In this document: piece after piece, positions 1 to 9,436 of the stretch | Position numbering within the stretch: the stretch's first letter is position 1 | How the letters are laid out: the number at the start of each line of letters is the position of its first letter | Source of the DNA: Stephanodiscus triporus | Taxonomy: Eukaryota; Bacillariophyta; Thalassiosirophyceae; Thalassiosirales; Thalassiosiraceae | Direction of reading: 5' to 3' | Assembly (NCBI GenBank): GCA_036939755.1 | Contig: JALLAZ010000569.1 | Location: 1 to 13,841, forward strand | Length of the DNA stretch: 13,841 bases | Notes under the pieces: generated by a model | Database searches by the model: none | Seen by the model: only the letters and a program-made list of their open reading frames with translations | Told to the model about the DNA's origin: nothing | Position numbers and translations under genes: made by a program

Positions 1-43
1 GCTAACACTTTGCTAACACTTTGCTAACACTTTGCTAACACTT
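1..43. repeat. 11-bp direct tandem repeat, 3.9 copies
   Basis: The unit gctaacacttt is repeated head to tail with no mismatch: three full copies plus ten bases. It begins at the first base of the window, so the array may continue outside. It is not a telomere-type repeat (no TTAGGG) and does not recur elsewhere in the window that I can see. Confidence 0.95.
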
Positions 44-146
44 CCTGTAGAAATTACGTAGAGACGGGTACTCAGCCAAAAGAGGGGAGCGAGCGAGAGT
101 AAAAAAAAGAGAGATAAAATAAGAGAGAGCCGATCAATCGCCCCAC

Positions 147-1300
147 TTGTTATGTTGGCAACCGCACGTCCGATCACCTAGGGAAACTTTCGGAACGGCC
201 GACGACTCGGACGGAATAGCGCACGTCAGGTGGGGGGGGGAATTCTGCGTCAACCTGCGCGGACTCGATCACTACGCGATGCAAGGGTACAAGGGGAAAC
301 TGTTGGGCGACGTGCATGGCGGATGGAGGAGGCCGACGAATACGAATACCGCCGCGCACGACGACGATAACGACGACGACGAAGACGACGCTCGACCGCG
401 TTGTCGATGCCTCGGGGGCGGCGTGACATCGAATGGCGACGATCGATGGGTGACGATACCGTACGCTTTCAATCGCGGCATCTCCATCACGGCAACCTTC
501 CCCACCTGAGCGCGCCGATCGAATGTATAATCTCTCGCCACGTCGCCGCCGCGAGGGGGTATGGCGGATGCGTCGGAGAAGGAGGAATAATGCGCGATAC
601 CCACGACCGCGCGGCGGCGTCGTGTCGCCGTCGCGTGTGATCGTCGGATTCAACGTCTTCGGTCACGACGTCGGTTCGCTCGTTTCCAAGGCGCCGGAAC
701 ACTCGAGGGCATTCCGTCGCAGGGTGAGACTGTACCGATCCGCGATGGTCGCGTGTGCTGCGCGAGGGGGGATAAGAGGAGGAGAGGGGGGGGACGACGA
801 CGACGACATAGATAACGACGTTATCGACGTCGATCCTGGCGGGAAATCGCGCCGGAGCGTCGTCGGTGGCGGGATGGACATATCGCGAATACGCGAGAAC
901 AGGGTACTGACGAAGTTGTTGATCCTCGCGAAGAGGGAGAGGGTGAAGGAGAAATTTCGCCTCGATCGGGAAAGATTGAGCATCGGGATACGACGTCGAC
1001 TGTTGACCGCTCCGCGTCGCCGATATCGTCGGCGAATTCGGCATCCGCCGCCTCCCCGACGACGACGGCAAGGACGGATCGCGGCCGAATCCTGATGACG
1101 TGCACGTGCATCTGCACCACATGCTGATGCCCGCGCTCGCACGAGATGACGTTTTCCTCGACGATGACGGACTGGCGGGTCCTTCCGGGGCATCGTATCG
1201 CATACGAGCCTTCGCGGATACGCTGACGAAGGAGGACGAAAGCCCGAGGTGTCGTCTGATCTCTCCGTCGACGTACCTTGATGTATCCGAATGCACATAA
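147..1300 (+). pseudogene. frameshifted relic of an uncharacterised protein gene
   Basis: Protein-like sequence runs on the plus strand but changes frame three times. Frame 3 carries GGEFCVNLRGLDHYAMQGYK near 238-297 and DRWVTIPYAFNRGISITATF ending at 500. Frame 2 resumes at about 503 with HLSAPIECIISR and runs to about 630. Frame 1 then carries RVIVGFNVFGHDVGSLVSK (from 637) and RENRVLTKLLILAKRERVKE (about 886-945). Frame 2 returns near 1013 with RVADIVGEFGIRRLPDDDGK and ends at the TAA at 1298-1300. Each switch equals a single-base indel, near 500-503 (a CCCC run), 628-636 and 1005-1013. One-base shifts cannot be introns. Asp-rich stretches come from ACG/GAC microsatellite-like runs. I see no convincing ATG at the left end: frame 3 is open from 123 but has no ATG near its start, and a run of nine G at 232-240 is another possible indel site. 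I do not recognise the family. Either this is a decaying gene or the local sequence has errors; the intact neighbours favour decay. Confidence 0.55.
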
Positions 1301-1624
1301 AATTTACCGACTAGACAATGGACGTTGATCGTGCCCAAAGAAGTGTTGATAGCGTTCGGTGTTTAGTTTAATTAGCTTGAGTGGAAACGTTCCTCCTCGC
1401 CTATACTTATACTTAGTGTCGTGTATGCCTTCCCTTCTTTCTAACTCCTCACACAGCCGTCCTCCTTGCCTTACAATTCGATTCAAGTTTTTTTCTTTCA
1501 GCGGGAAGCCCCCTCTGATCACCTATTAGTTTGTCGAATTCCCCGATCCCTTCCTCTCTCTCTCCCCACCCCCCCAATCCCCGCCCGTCCTCCCCCGTTC
1601 CCATCCGATCGAATCTCGTGCATC
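1301..1624. other. intergenic, 3' flank of two genes
   Basis: No gene seen. It separates the end of the plus-strand relic from the end of the minus-strand RraA-like gene. The part at about 1545-1605 is almost pure pyrimidine (runs of CT and C) on the plus strand, so it would be purine-rich in the 3' UTR of the RraA-like transcript. No hairpin or polyadenylation signal stands out. Confidence 0.6.
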
Positions 1625-2491
1625 TTACCAGTCAGCGGACCCCTCGAACTGATTGGAATTTTCCGGGGTGATGCCCTTGGTCGCCAAAAGCTTCCCCAAT
1701 GGCGAATCGACCTTGATCTTACCCGACATGAAGGGATAGAACCTCCCGGGAGGGCCGGGATTCTTCGTCAGCTCCTCCTTCACGATCCCCTCGATGACCT
1801 CCCGTCCGTGCGCGATGCTGTACACCTTCTCCGCGACCTTCGCCGGCACGACAACGACGCCGTCCTGATCGCCGACGATGGCGTCCCCCGGCCGCACCGT
1901 GACGCCGCTGACGCTGATGACGCCGTTGCACTCCCAGGGCTGCATCGCGGCCGGTCCCTGCCTCGACGTGGTCGAGTACGAGAAGCAGGGGAAGCCGTAG
2001 TTGATGATCTCGTCGGTGTCGCGTACCGAGCCGTCGGTGACGAGCCCGCCCACGCCTCGCTGCTTGAGGCGGAGGAACTTGATGTCCCCCCCCACGCTCT
2101 CCCACGGGCCCACGGAGCTCATGACGAGGACGTCGTTCGGGCCGCACTTCTCGAACGCCTCGTACTCCGGACTGTCGGGCCCGGGGGGCTTGTCCGACGC
2201 GATGTCCGGACGTGCGGGCACGAAGTTCAGGGTGACGGCGCGTCCGACGCACTTGTGGGAGGGGTGGAGGGGACGCGCGCCGTCGATCTGGGAGGGGGGC
2301 CATCCCATGACCCACAGGCCGTCCACGAGGGCCTGGGTGGAGAGGGAACCGAGGCGGGATAGGAGGTCGTCGCTTATCGTGCCGCCGGACGCGGGGCCGG
2401 TGGCGAACGACCGACGGGCGGCGGCGGCGGCGGCGGCGGCGGCGTGGGAGGAGGAGGCGGCGCGGCGGAGGAGGAAGGTCGAGGGTAGCAT
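1625..2491 (-). CDS. RraA-like / HMG-aldolase family protein, mitochondrial-type presequence
   Basis: The product is 288 aa and intronless. The family (COG0684, once misnamed dimethylmenaquinone methyltransferase) includes class II pyruvate aldolases that cleave 4-hydroxy-4-methyl-2-oxoglutarate, oxaloacetate decarboxylases, and the bacterial RNase E inhibitor RraA. Visible marks are GLVTDGSVRD at residues 149-158, where the Arg-Asp pair supplies substrate and metal binding in the family, and GDAIVGDQDGVVVVP further on. The preserved RD pair favours an active enzyme. Residues 1-31 (MLPSTFLLRR, nine Ala, RRSFAT) form a basic, hydroxylated, acid-free leader typical of mitochondrial import, with likely cleavage near RRSF/AT. 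The ATG at 2491 was chosen for this leader and its G at -3. An in-frame ATG at 2872 would add 127 residues of low-complexity, non-conserved-looking sequence and is less likely. The gene is strongly GC-rich and divergent from the protease gene. The exact substrate cannot be read from sequence. Confidence 0.88.
   Translation of the reverse strand: MLPSTFLLRRAASSSHAAAAAAAAARRSFATGPASGGTISDDLLSRLGSLSTQALVDGLWVMGWPPSQIDGARPLHPSHKCVGRAVTLNFVPARPDIASDKPPGPDSPEYEAFEKCGPNDVLVMSSVGPWESVGGDIKFLRLKQRGVGGLVTDGSVRDTDEIINYGFPCFSYSTTSRQGPAAMQPWECNGVISVSGVTVRPGDAIVGDQDGVVVVPAKVAEKVYSIAHGREVIEGIVKEELTKNPGPPGRFYPFMSGKIKVDSPLGKLLATKGITPENSNQFEGSADW
2417..2443 (-). repeat. GGC trinucleotide run coding nine Ala
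   Basis: Nine perfect GGC triplets (GCC on the coding strand) encode residues 17-25 of the RraA-like presequence. Such runs change length easily. Here a change would alter only the leader. Confidence 0.9.
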
Positions 2492-3089
2492 GGCGAAGAG
2501 GGAATGAGAGACAGAGAGAGAGAGTTGACGAGAAGAGAAGATTGAGATTCGGGCGGGGTGTACGTATGGTGGAAGTGGGTAGGCTGCTGGCGAACAGATT
2601 GTGGGGAGAATCGCCAATATTTCAGCGATGTTGTGCCTCCAAGTGTAAACGTGGTTTTTCGCAACCGCGCAAAAAGCGCGCGCTGAATCACCAAAACCCG
2701 CCAAAAAAAAAAACTTCGCTCGACCGCATGCACGTGACCGAGAAAAATGAAAAATGCCCGTCGGCATTCCGGTATCTAGAGAGAGAGAGGGCGACGAATG
2801 CCATGCCGATCGGGCGACTTTGTCGTCCCCGTGATGGACCCAATCGGCCCTCCTCCTCTCCTTCCCCCGCATATCGCGATTTGATGTCGGGGGTAAAAGG
2901 GCGAGACGTATTTAGGTCCGATATGTTGTTAGTATGCGTGACGCGATCTCCAAGAATAATGTTCGCCTCGTCGTGCGCCATGCGCCGGAGCGACGCGCCG
3001 ACAAAACCCGTCACTGTACGATGATGTTTTTCTTTCGGGGACAAGCGACACCGACGTCCAAAAACCATCCCTCGCTTCTCGATCGTGAT
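2492..3089. other. divergent intergenic region, RraA-like / M6 protease
   Basis: It holds the promoters and 5' UTRs of two divergent genes. A GA run at about 2506-2524 gives a CT-rich leader just upstream of the RraA-like ATG, and a second GA run lies near 2779-2789. No clear TATA box is seen; TATTTAGG near 2909 is a weak candidate for the protease side. An in-frame ATG for the protease lies at 2934, so part of this stretch could be its coding sequence. Confidence 0.5.
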
Positions 3090-6000
3090 ATGCCTACCGA
3101 GGCCGATGCCGTGGCCGAAGGAGCAGCAGCGACGTCATGTCGTCGTCGTCGGCGGCGACGGGAACGACGGAGTCGTCGCGTCCGCCGTCCCATCCCCACG
3201 ACGACTAGGGCGACAATCGGATTCGTCGTCCACCTCGCGATTATGACATTGACGTATATTATGTCGTCTTCGCATCCTCGTAACGGCAAGTTGCGATCGC
3301 TGGGGCACGTGGCGGTGGTGGATGCCATCCGCGCGAGTCCGAACCCGATCGTCGAATACGACGCGGGCGGGAACAAGACGAACGACGACGGCGCGATCTA
3401 CATCCGCGGCGACGAGAGGCTTCACTGGTACGAGGACGAGGACGGTTACACTCTCATCGAAGATATTAACGACGACCAAGGAGGACGGGGGAGGAATGCG
3501 CCGAAGACTACGGCTCGAGGCGCAACTCTCGGCTATAACATGACTTCCTGTACCGTCGGACGTTGCGCCTCGCGACGATGGGTGTACGCCGAGAAAGATT
3601 CGAACACCGGCGATCTGATCAGCACCGGATTGAGATTCGGTTCTCCGTCGTACCGAGAAGCGGTACGCCGGATGGGATTGAAGAAGCACGTCAGGCCGAA
3701 TGTCGGCACGACGTCGTCTGCCACTCGTGATCATTATTTCGGCGGCAACAGCGTTCGAGGGGGGACGACGCCGTGGAACGACGACCGTCCTCGCGTTCGG
3801 CGAGGGCAGCGCCGTCGTCGGGGATCGTCGACGTCGGAATCGGATCCTACCCCGACCTCCCTCCGAAATCTCGTCGTGCTCATACGATTCTCGGATCACG
3901 CGAACAGGACCCTGCCGAGCCCTTCCGACTACAACGTGCTCATGAACGGGCCCGGCGGGAGGGGGACCGTCGCCCCGACCGGGTCGGTCCGGGACGTCTT
4001 CGCCTCCAACTCGTACGGGAAGTTCGTCCTCGAGTCGACCGTTTACCCGTGGATCACGCTCTCAGAGACCGAGTCGTACTACTCCGACGGCAAGTCGGGA
4101 CTCAGCTACACCCTATTCGAGGGGATACGCGAGGCCCTCGACGTGATACAGTCCGATCCCGACTTCGACCTGTCCCGCTTCAACTCCGATCGCGACAACG
4201 GCGACGACTACATCGACGCGATAACGATCGTGCACTCCGGGTACGGCGCCGAATTCGGCGGCACGGACTGCCACGGCGCGCGCGGAACGGATCGCATATG
4301 GAGCCACAAGTACTTCATGTACACCGGGGATTGGAAGAGCGCGGACGGGACGGTCGTCGTGCGCTATTACAACATCAACCCGGGCCTGTGGGGGACGTGC
4401 GGGTCGGAGATATCGAGGATAGGAGTCATCGCCCACGAGACCGCGCACTTTCTCGGACTTCCGGACCTGTACGATCCGGACGGGGCGGAGGGAATCGGAA
4501 TGTATTGCCTCATGGCCGATTCGTGGGGGATCGACGGGAGCCAACGGTATCCCCCGATGATGAGCCCGTGGTCGAAGATTCAACTCGGCTGGCTGGTCCC
4601 GACGATGCTCAAGGTACGTGGAGACTACCCCCTGAGGCGATCGTGGGAGCACCCGGACGCGTACAAGATCCAACTTGGCTCGACGTCGGAATACCTCCTG
4701 ATAGAGAATCGTCAGCCGGGGAGTTTTGATGTCCACATGCCCCTGGGCGGCCTCGCCATATGGCACATCGACGACGGAATGTTCGATTACGCGAACTCTC
4801 TCGAGGGGTATCCCGGCCAATACGGCTGGCCCGGTAACGGCAAACACTACCAAGTCGCGCTGCTACAGGCGGACGGCAAGTACGATCTCGAGAGGGGTTG
4901 GAATCGGGGGGACTACGCCGACCTGTTCCGGTACGATCATTACTTCGGGGTGGACCACCTATCCCCGAGCGCTTCCGATCCCAAGCTCGGCCCGTTCCCC
5001 AACACTGACTCCTACAGATTTGGGGGCCTCGGTCGGACGAATCACTTCATCACCGGAGTTTCCGGTAAGGAAGAAAATCGCGTTCATCGCATGCATCAAT
5101 TGTTCGTCCGAGCTAAAATAATTTGATCGTTGTTTGTCGTCTGTCGTAACGCGGCGCGTCGCAGTCACGGGACCAAGTATGACTTTTTCCTTCCTCCCCT
5201 CCTCTCCTTGTCAGCCGAATGAAGTCCATTTCGAGCTCACCCTTCTTACGGATGGAAAGGGAAATGAGGTATCGTGGTCAATCGCGAATTCCAACACGTA
5301 TTCCATCGCATTGTCGGGATCGGGGTATGGCAACTACATGAAGAATACAGTTGAACAGTGCCTGCCCGCCACGTGCTACACGTTCGTCATAGACGACGCC
5401 GGGGATGATGGGCTCTGCTGCTCTTCTGGTACTGGCGGGTACAGCATCCGTTTGAACGGATTGAAGGTAGCATCTGGCAACTCATACGGGAGCAAGGACG
5501 TACGCGATTTACTGTGCATGGGTGGAGCCACGAGAGGACCGACATCCAAGCCGACCCCCAAGCCGAGCACGACTAGACCGACTGCCCAGCCATCGACCAC
5601 GCCGAACTCTGCACCAGTTGAGGTATGTGTGGCTTTGGATTACGCTGAATTTCCGTCGCCGTCAACAAAATCTCACGACTGTATTTCTCTTCCAAAATAT
5701 GCGCCCAAAAGCCATTCGCGATGCCGTCCCCGGCTCCAACATATATGCCTAGCTTAACATGTGAAACAGGAAAGGGTCTTTTTGAGATATCAACGGACGA
5801 AGAAAAGTTCTTGAATGAGATCAGTTGGGACATTCAAGATATGCTTGGTAACACGGTGATATCGAACACTGGCGCACTTTCAGGTTTTGGCCCCTCCTCA
5901 GTTCGAGAATGTGTAGACTTGAACTCTTGTTATACGTTTTCAATTCGCAATTCATTCCAAGACGCTCCCAGTCACAGCAGCCGCTACAATGTCAAATTAG

Positions 6001-6434
6001 ACGGTGAAATTATTGCATATAGTGATGACTCTTTCAGTGAACGCTCAACAACGTTTGGTGGACTCTGTATCGAAAATGGTGATACCGCTTGCACATCCTC
6101 CAATGCATCTTATCCCATGTCAATGTTCCGCCTGGAGCTTGCAGCAGATAGCGGGGAAAACATAACATGGAAACTGGTGAATGGAACAAAGAAAGAAATA
6201 CGTTCCGCGGGACCGTATGGAAATTGCGAAGTCAATACGGTGGCCATTTGCCTCCCACGGGAAGATTGTTTTGAATTTACCATTTCAGACAACTCCAACG
6301 ATGGCACTGATAAAGGACTCTTTACTGTGATGTTCTCGCACGGAAACAATATGGTCCAAAATCAAACAGGCCCGATTTCTGGCGTGCAACGAGTGTTTCT
6401 TGGCACGTGTTATGGTATGGAATTAGACCAATGA
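3090..6434 (+). CDS. M6-family zinc metalloprotease with three C-terminal modules (three exons)
   Basis: My splice model is 3090-5064, 5165-5622 and 5712-6434, giving 1051 aa. Intron 1 (100 nt, GTAAGG...GCAG, phase 1) joins TGVS to VTGPSMTFSF, a natural end of an M6 domain. Intron 2 (89 nt, GTATGT...AAAAG, phase 0) lies in the linker. Unspliced reading would stop at 5126. Layout: Arg-rich residues 18-33, a hydrophobic segment at about 41-58 (signal anchor or signal peptide), then a prosegment-like part with WYEDEDGYTL and RRWVYAEKDSNTGDLISTGL. The catalytic domain carries HETAHFLGLPD (H449, E450, H453, D459; the HExxHxxGxxD zinc motif) and CLMADSWG, a likely Met-turn. After it come module 1, a Pro/Thr-rich linker with KPTPKP-type repeats, and modules 2 and 3. 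The enzyme is expected to act outside the cell or in the secretory system; its substrate is unknown. Start choice is uncertain: in-frame ATGs also occur at 2934, 3021 and 3024. The 3090 ATG has G at -3 and leaves a compact basic leader. Exon 1 is far more GC-rich than exon 3. Confidence 0.85.
5215..6420 (+). repeat. three diverged copies of a Cys-containing protein module
   Basis: These lie within the M6 protease gene. Each copy has the pattern FEL/FEI/FRLEL, then a Trp (EVSWSI, EISWDI, NITWKL), then a Gly-rich turn (SGSGYG, SGFG, AGPYG), then Cys-x5-Cys followed by an aromatic and a beta-strand (CLPATCYTF, CVDLNSCYTF, CLPREDCFEF). Module 1 spans about 5215-5523 and has the full DDAGDDGLCC ending. 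Module 2 (about 5772-6065) and module 3 (about 6115-6420) keep the Cys pair but lack the GDGxCC part. Modules of this kind are common in diatom and marine bacterial secreted proteins; their role, perhaps adhesion or carbohydrate binding, is not established. Confidence 0.75.
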
Positions 6435-6809
6435 TTTATTCAATGAGGGAACATGATTTTGACAGTGGGTGGGGGGGGACGTAGAAAGGGCATGGGTTGA
6501 CAATGATGCCTCAATTTCTGACTAGGGGAGTCGTATCAAACTGATCAGAAGGGGCAGCTCTAGACAATAGTGAGGTCTGATGGGTCGGTCAGCGAAGACC
6601 AAAGGATGTAACAATCAGATACTAGTATCGATATTTAAGATTTAATCGTGATTTTTGCCACGGAAAGAACAGATTTTCAACCAGCACTACTGTGAATGTG
6701 ACGCCCTAATGACTGCAGGGACTGCTTACCACAGCTTTGCGGAAAACCATATGCAATGAGTATGGATGAAACACTGAACCCTCTTTTGTGTTAACATCTC
6801 AACGGTTAC
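6435..6809. other. convergent intergenic region
   Basis: It lies between the 3' ends of the protease gene (plus) and the GFAT gene (minus), so it should hold both 3' UTRs. There is a run of nine G near 6470. I see no gene, tRNA or clear terminator-like hairpin. Confidence 0.6.
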
Positions 6810-9436
6810 TTAGTCAACAGTGACAGCCTTGGCAAGGTTTCGTGGAGTGTCTGGGTTGATTCCCCTGAATATTGATCAATTTACAATAGAGGCACAGTCC
6901 AGAGTAAGAATATGACTACCGTAGTCATCACAGAAGTGGCAAAGACGCAAAACCAACTCACCTAAGAACCGCAAGCTCAAATGCCATTAACTGGATCGGT
7001 AGAACAGCACCAAGGGCTGTCAAAGGACCATTTGAGGGGATGACAAGCGGATCGTCATCCAATCCATCAGCCAATGATTTCTTGTCGGTAATGATGATAA
7101 CATCTGCCCCACGTGCCTTAACTTCTTCTGCCGCCGTGCGCATGTGATGTGCATGGTCGTCATCAAAAATGAGCATGATGATAGGCGTGGCGCCATTTTT
7201 GCCATTTTCGTCACTTTCAATTAGCGCAAAGGGCCCGTGCTTCAAGGCTCCTCCACTGTAACCTGTCCAAGTAAGAAAACGTTTCGTAAGCATCATGACA
7301 TTTACTTATCGTCTGCATCAGTGTAGAAACCAATTTACCTTCAGCGTGCAAATAGCACATTTCCTTTATCTTCAGGGCTCCTTCCATTGCAACTGGCTCT
7401 CCGTATCCTTTTCCAAGCACAAAGCAGTGATCCTTCTTATTCAGTCGTTCAGCTATCTTCTTGCACTTGTCACGTGTCTTCAGTGCCATGCCGAAGCATA
7501 TGGGCAACCTCATGAGGCTCTCTCTCAAGTTGTTTCCTTCGACGCTTGCCACGTGTGTACCGCTCACGCGATCCTTCAACTCGCGGAACCACAACGCGAC
7601 CAATGCGAGAACAGTTACTTGAGTAGTAAATGCCTTTGTTGACGCCACGGCATTCTCACGACCAGCATTGCAATACACGCCAAGCTTGGTCATGCGTGCA
7701 ATCAACGATCCAACAGAATTTACCACACTCAACACTGTGACATCTTTTTCCTGTGCAGCCTGTACCACACGCGCTACATCCTTAGTTTCTCCGCTCTGCG
7801 ACACCATCAAGAAGGCACTCCTGGACGCTGCGTTGGGATTTTGAGGGAAGTCGCTCGGCTCTACCTCAGCCGCGTCGATTGAATGAACAACGTCAAAGCT
7901 CCCAATATGCTTCATGAGTTTCTCAGCGTAACGGCTAGCATTGAGACTGGTGCCGCAGGCACAAAGGGTGAGGAAGTCGACGTTTGCAAGTTTGTCAGCT
8001 TTCATTTCAAGACCACCAAGAGTGGTCTTGTCAGCCGTGAGACGACCCCCGAAACCAAGGGAGCGTCCAATCGCCTCAGGCTGTTCGTACATTCTAAAGT
8101 AGAAACAATGCACAAAAATGTTAAGATCCTGGTAGACAGTGCATGCAACGCTTAGTAAATAATCACTGAGAAAGTCAAACTTACTCCTTCAAAGTCCAAT
8201 GAGTATAAGGAGCGGGGCTTAACAGAACCTCCTGGTCTGGCGCCACTTGCATCCGTCCCAAATCCAAGGTGGTACCATCCGAATGCAAAACACCAATCTC
8301 TCCATCCTTCATACTGATGAAATTTTTTGTGTACCTATTAAACGCGGAAGTCTCAGATGCGATGAACATGCGATCGGTGCCGATACCGATGACAAGAGGA
8401 GAACCATTGCACGCCACGACAAGCTGATCGGGAACATCTGTGCACATGATACCTAGCCCCCAGGTACCATCACACCTCGACAACGCTTTTTCGGCGGCTT
8501 CCTTGACAGAGCACCCATCTTTCTCGTAAATCTCACCAATGAGTTTGGCGATGACTTCGGTATCAGTCTGGCCCAAGAATTTATGTCCCCTAGACTGAAG
8601 GTCACGACGGAGTTCGTTGGCATTGTTGATTGTGCCGTTGTGGACAAGGGCGATTTTGCCCGAGGTATCAAGATGAGGGTGGGCGTTCTCGTCCGTTTTT
8701 CCTCCGTGCGTTGCCCAACGCGTGTGAGCGATGCCAATGCGATGACCTTTGGAAGCCATTGAGCGTTCTCTGACGAGTTCAACGCCATCTGCATTCTCTC
8801 CAACGGATGCATACTTGGTGACCGTCTATTCGTATGGTGGTCACAATATGTGATGCGCACGATGAAAAATAAGTCAAGATACTGATGAGGAAACTTTGGA
8901 AATAGAAATAGGATTGGTCTTCTAATTTTGCGTTCATTACTTACCAGTCCATCTGTGGGGTCGCCAATTGTTGCAATACCAGCACTATCATATCCGCGAT
9001 TCTTCAAAATAGTGAGACCCTCCAGAAGGAATTCTCTGCATGATCAAAATATTTGACAAAAAAATTGTTCAATAAGGGGCGCGAGAGTGCATCATGCAAT
9101 CAGACGGCAGATTATCCGCGGAGACCGGCCCCCCTTGGCATGTCACAACCAGGGTGACTGAAAAACTCACCGTGCATCTCCAGAACCACCAACAACACCC
9201 GCGATACCACAACAGTCGGCACGATCGTTCCCCAAAACAACAGACGCTCCCATAGCAGCAGCAGCTGCAGCGAACAATCCACCTACGCGAGACGAAGTGG
9301 CGCTCTCGTTACCTGGATTGTGAAGTTGTTGACAGGCAGCGACGGCGAATCCTAGATGAGATACGTTTGCGACGATAGAGGACCTGGCGACCTGCGCCCG
9401 TCTGGCGGCGATGGACATGACGCGTGATATGTTCAT
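6810..9436 (-). CDS. glutamine:fructose-6-phosphate amidotransferase (isomerising), organelle-type leader, six exons
   Basis: GFAT makes glucosamine-6-phosphate from fructose-6-phosphate and glutamine, the first committed step to UDP-GlcNAc. Exons on the minus strand: 9436-9171, 9035-8945, 8825-8185, 8093-7339, 7262-6962, 6864-6810. All introns are GT-AG (135, 119, 91, 76 and 97 nt) and every junction restores family sequence, for example [14 protein letters not shown] and [19 protein letters not shown]. The product is 702 aa. The class II glutaminase domain starts at C76 (CGIAGVVGG) and continues with [15 protein letters not shown] and VHNGTI. Two SIS domains follow, with [28 protein letters not shown] and [15 protein letters not shown]. 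The C-terminus NLAKAVTVD holds the Lys that forms the fructose-6-phosphate Schiff base in the family. GFAT normally begins Met-Cys; here 75 residues precede the Cys, rich in Arg, Ser and Ala with no acidic residue in the first 40 and a hydrophobic stretch at about 51-69, so a leader must be cut exactly at C76 for glutaminase activity. The start at 9436 has A at -3. Confidence 0.95.

Noticed and set aside
487..1338. 283-codon open frame on the minus strand
   Set aside because: Its product is Arg/Ser/Pro-rich with Val runs that mirror the GAC repeats of the plus strand. The plus strand carries the protein-like segments, so this is a GC-rich shadow.
1466..2362. 298-codon open frame on the plus strand
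   Set aside because: It lies antisense to the RraA-like gene, whose motifs are clear. The product is Arg/His/Asp/Leu-rich with no motif.
2492..2872. N-terminal extension of the RraA-like protein from the ATG at 2872
   Set aside because: The extra 127 residues are low complexity and would bury a textbook import leader that starts at 2491.
3773..4853. Long open frames on both strands inside protease exon 1
   Set aside because: Arg-rich alternative-frame shadows of a GC-rich exon that encodes the M6 catalytic domain.
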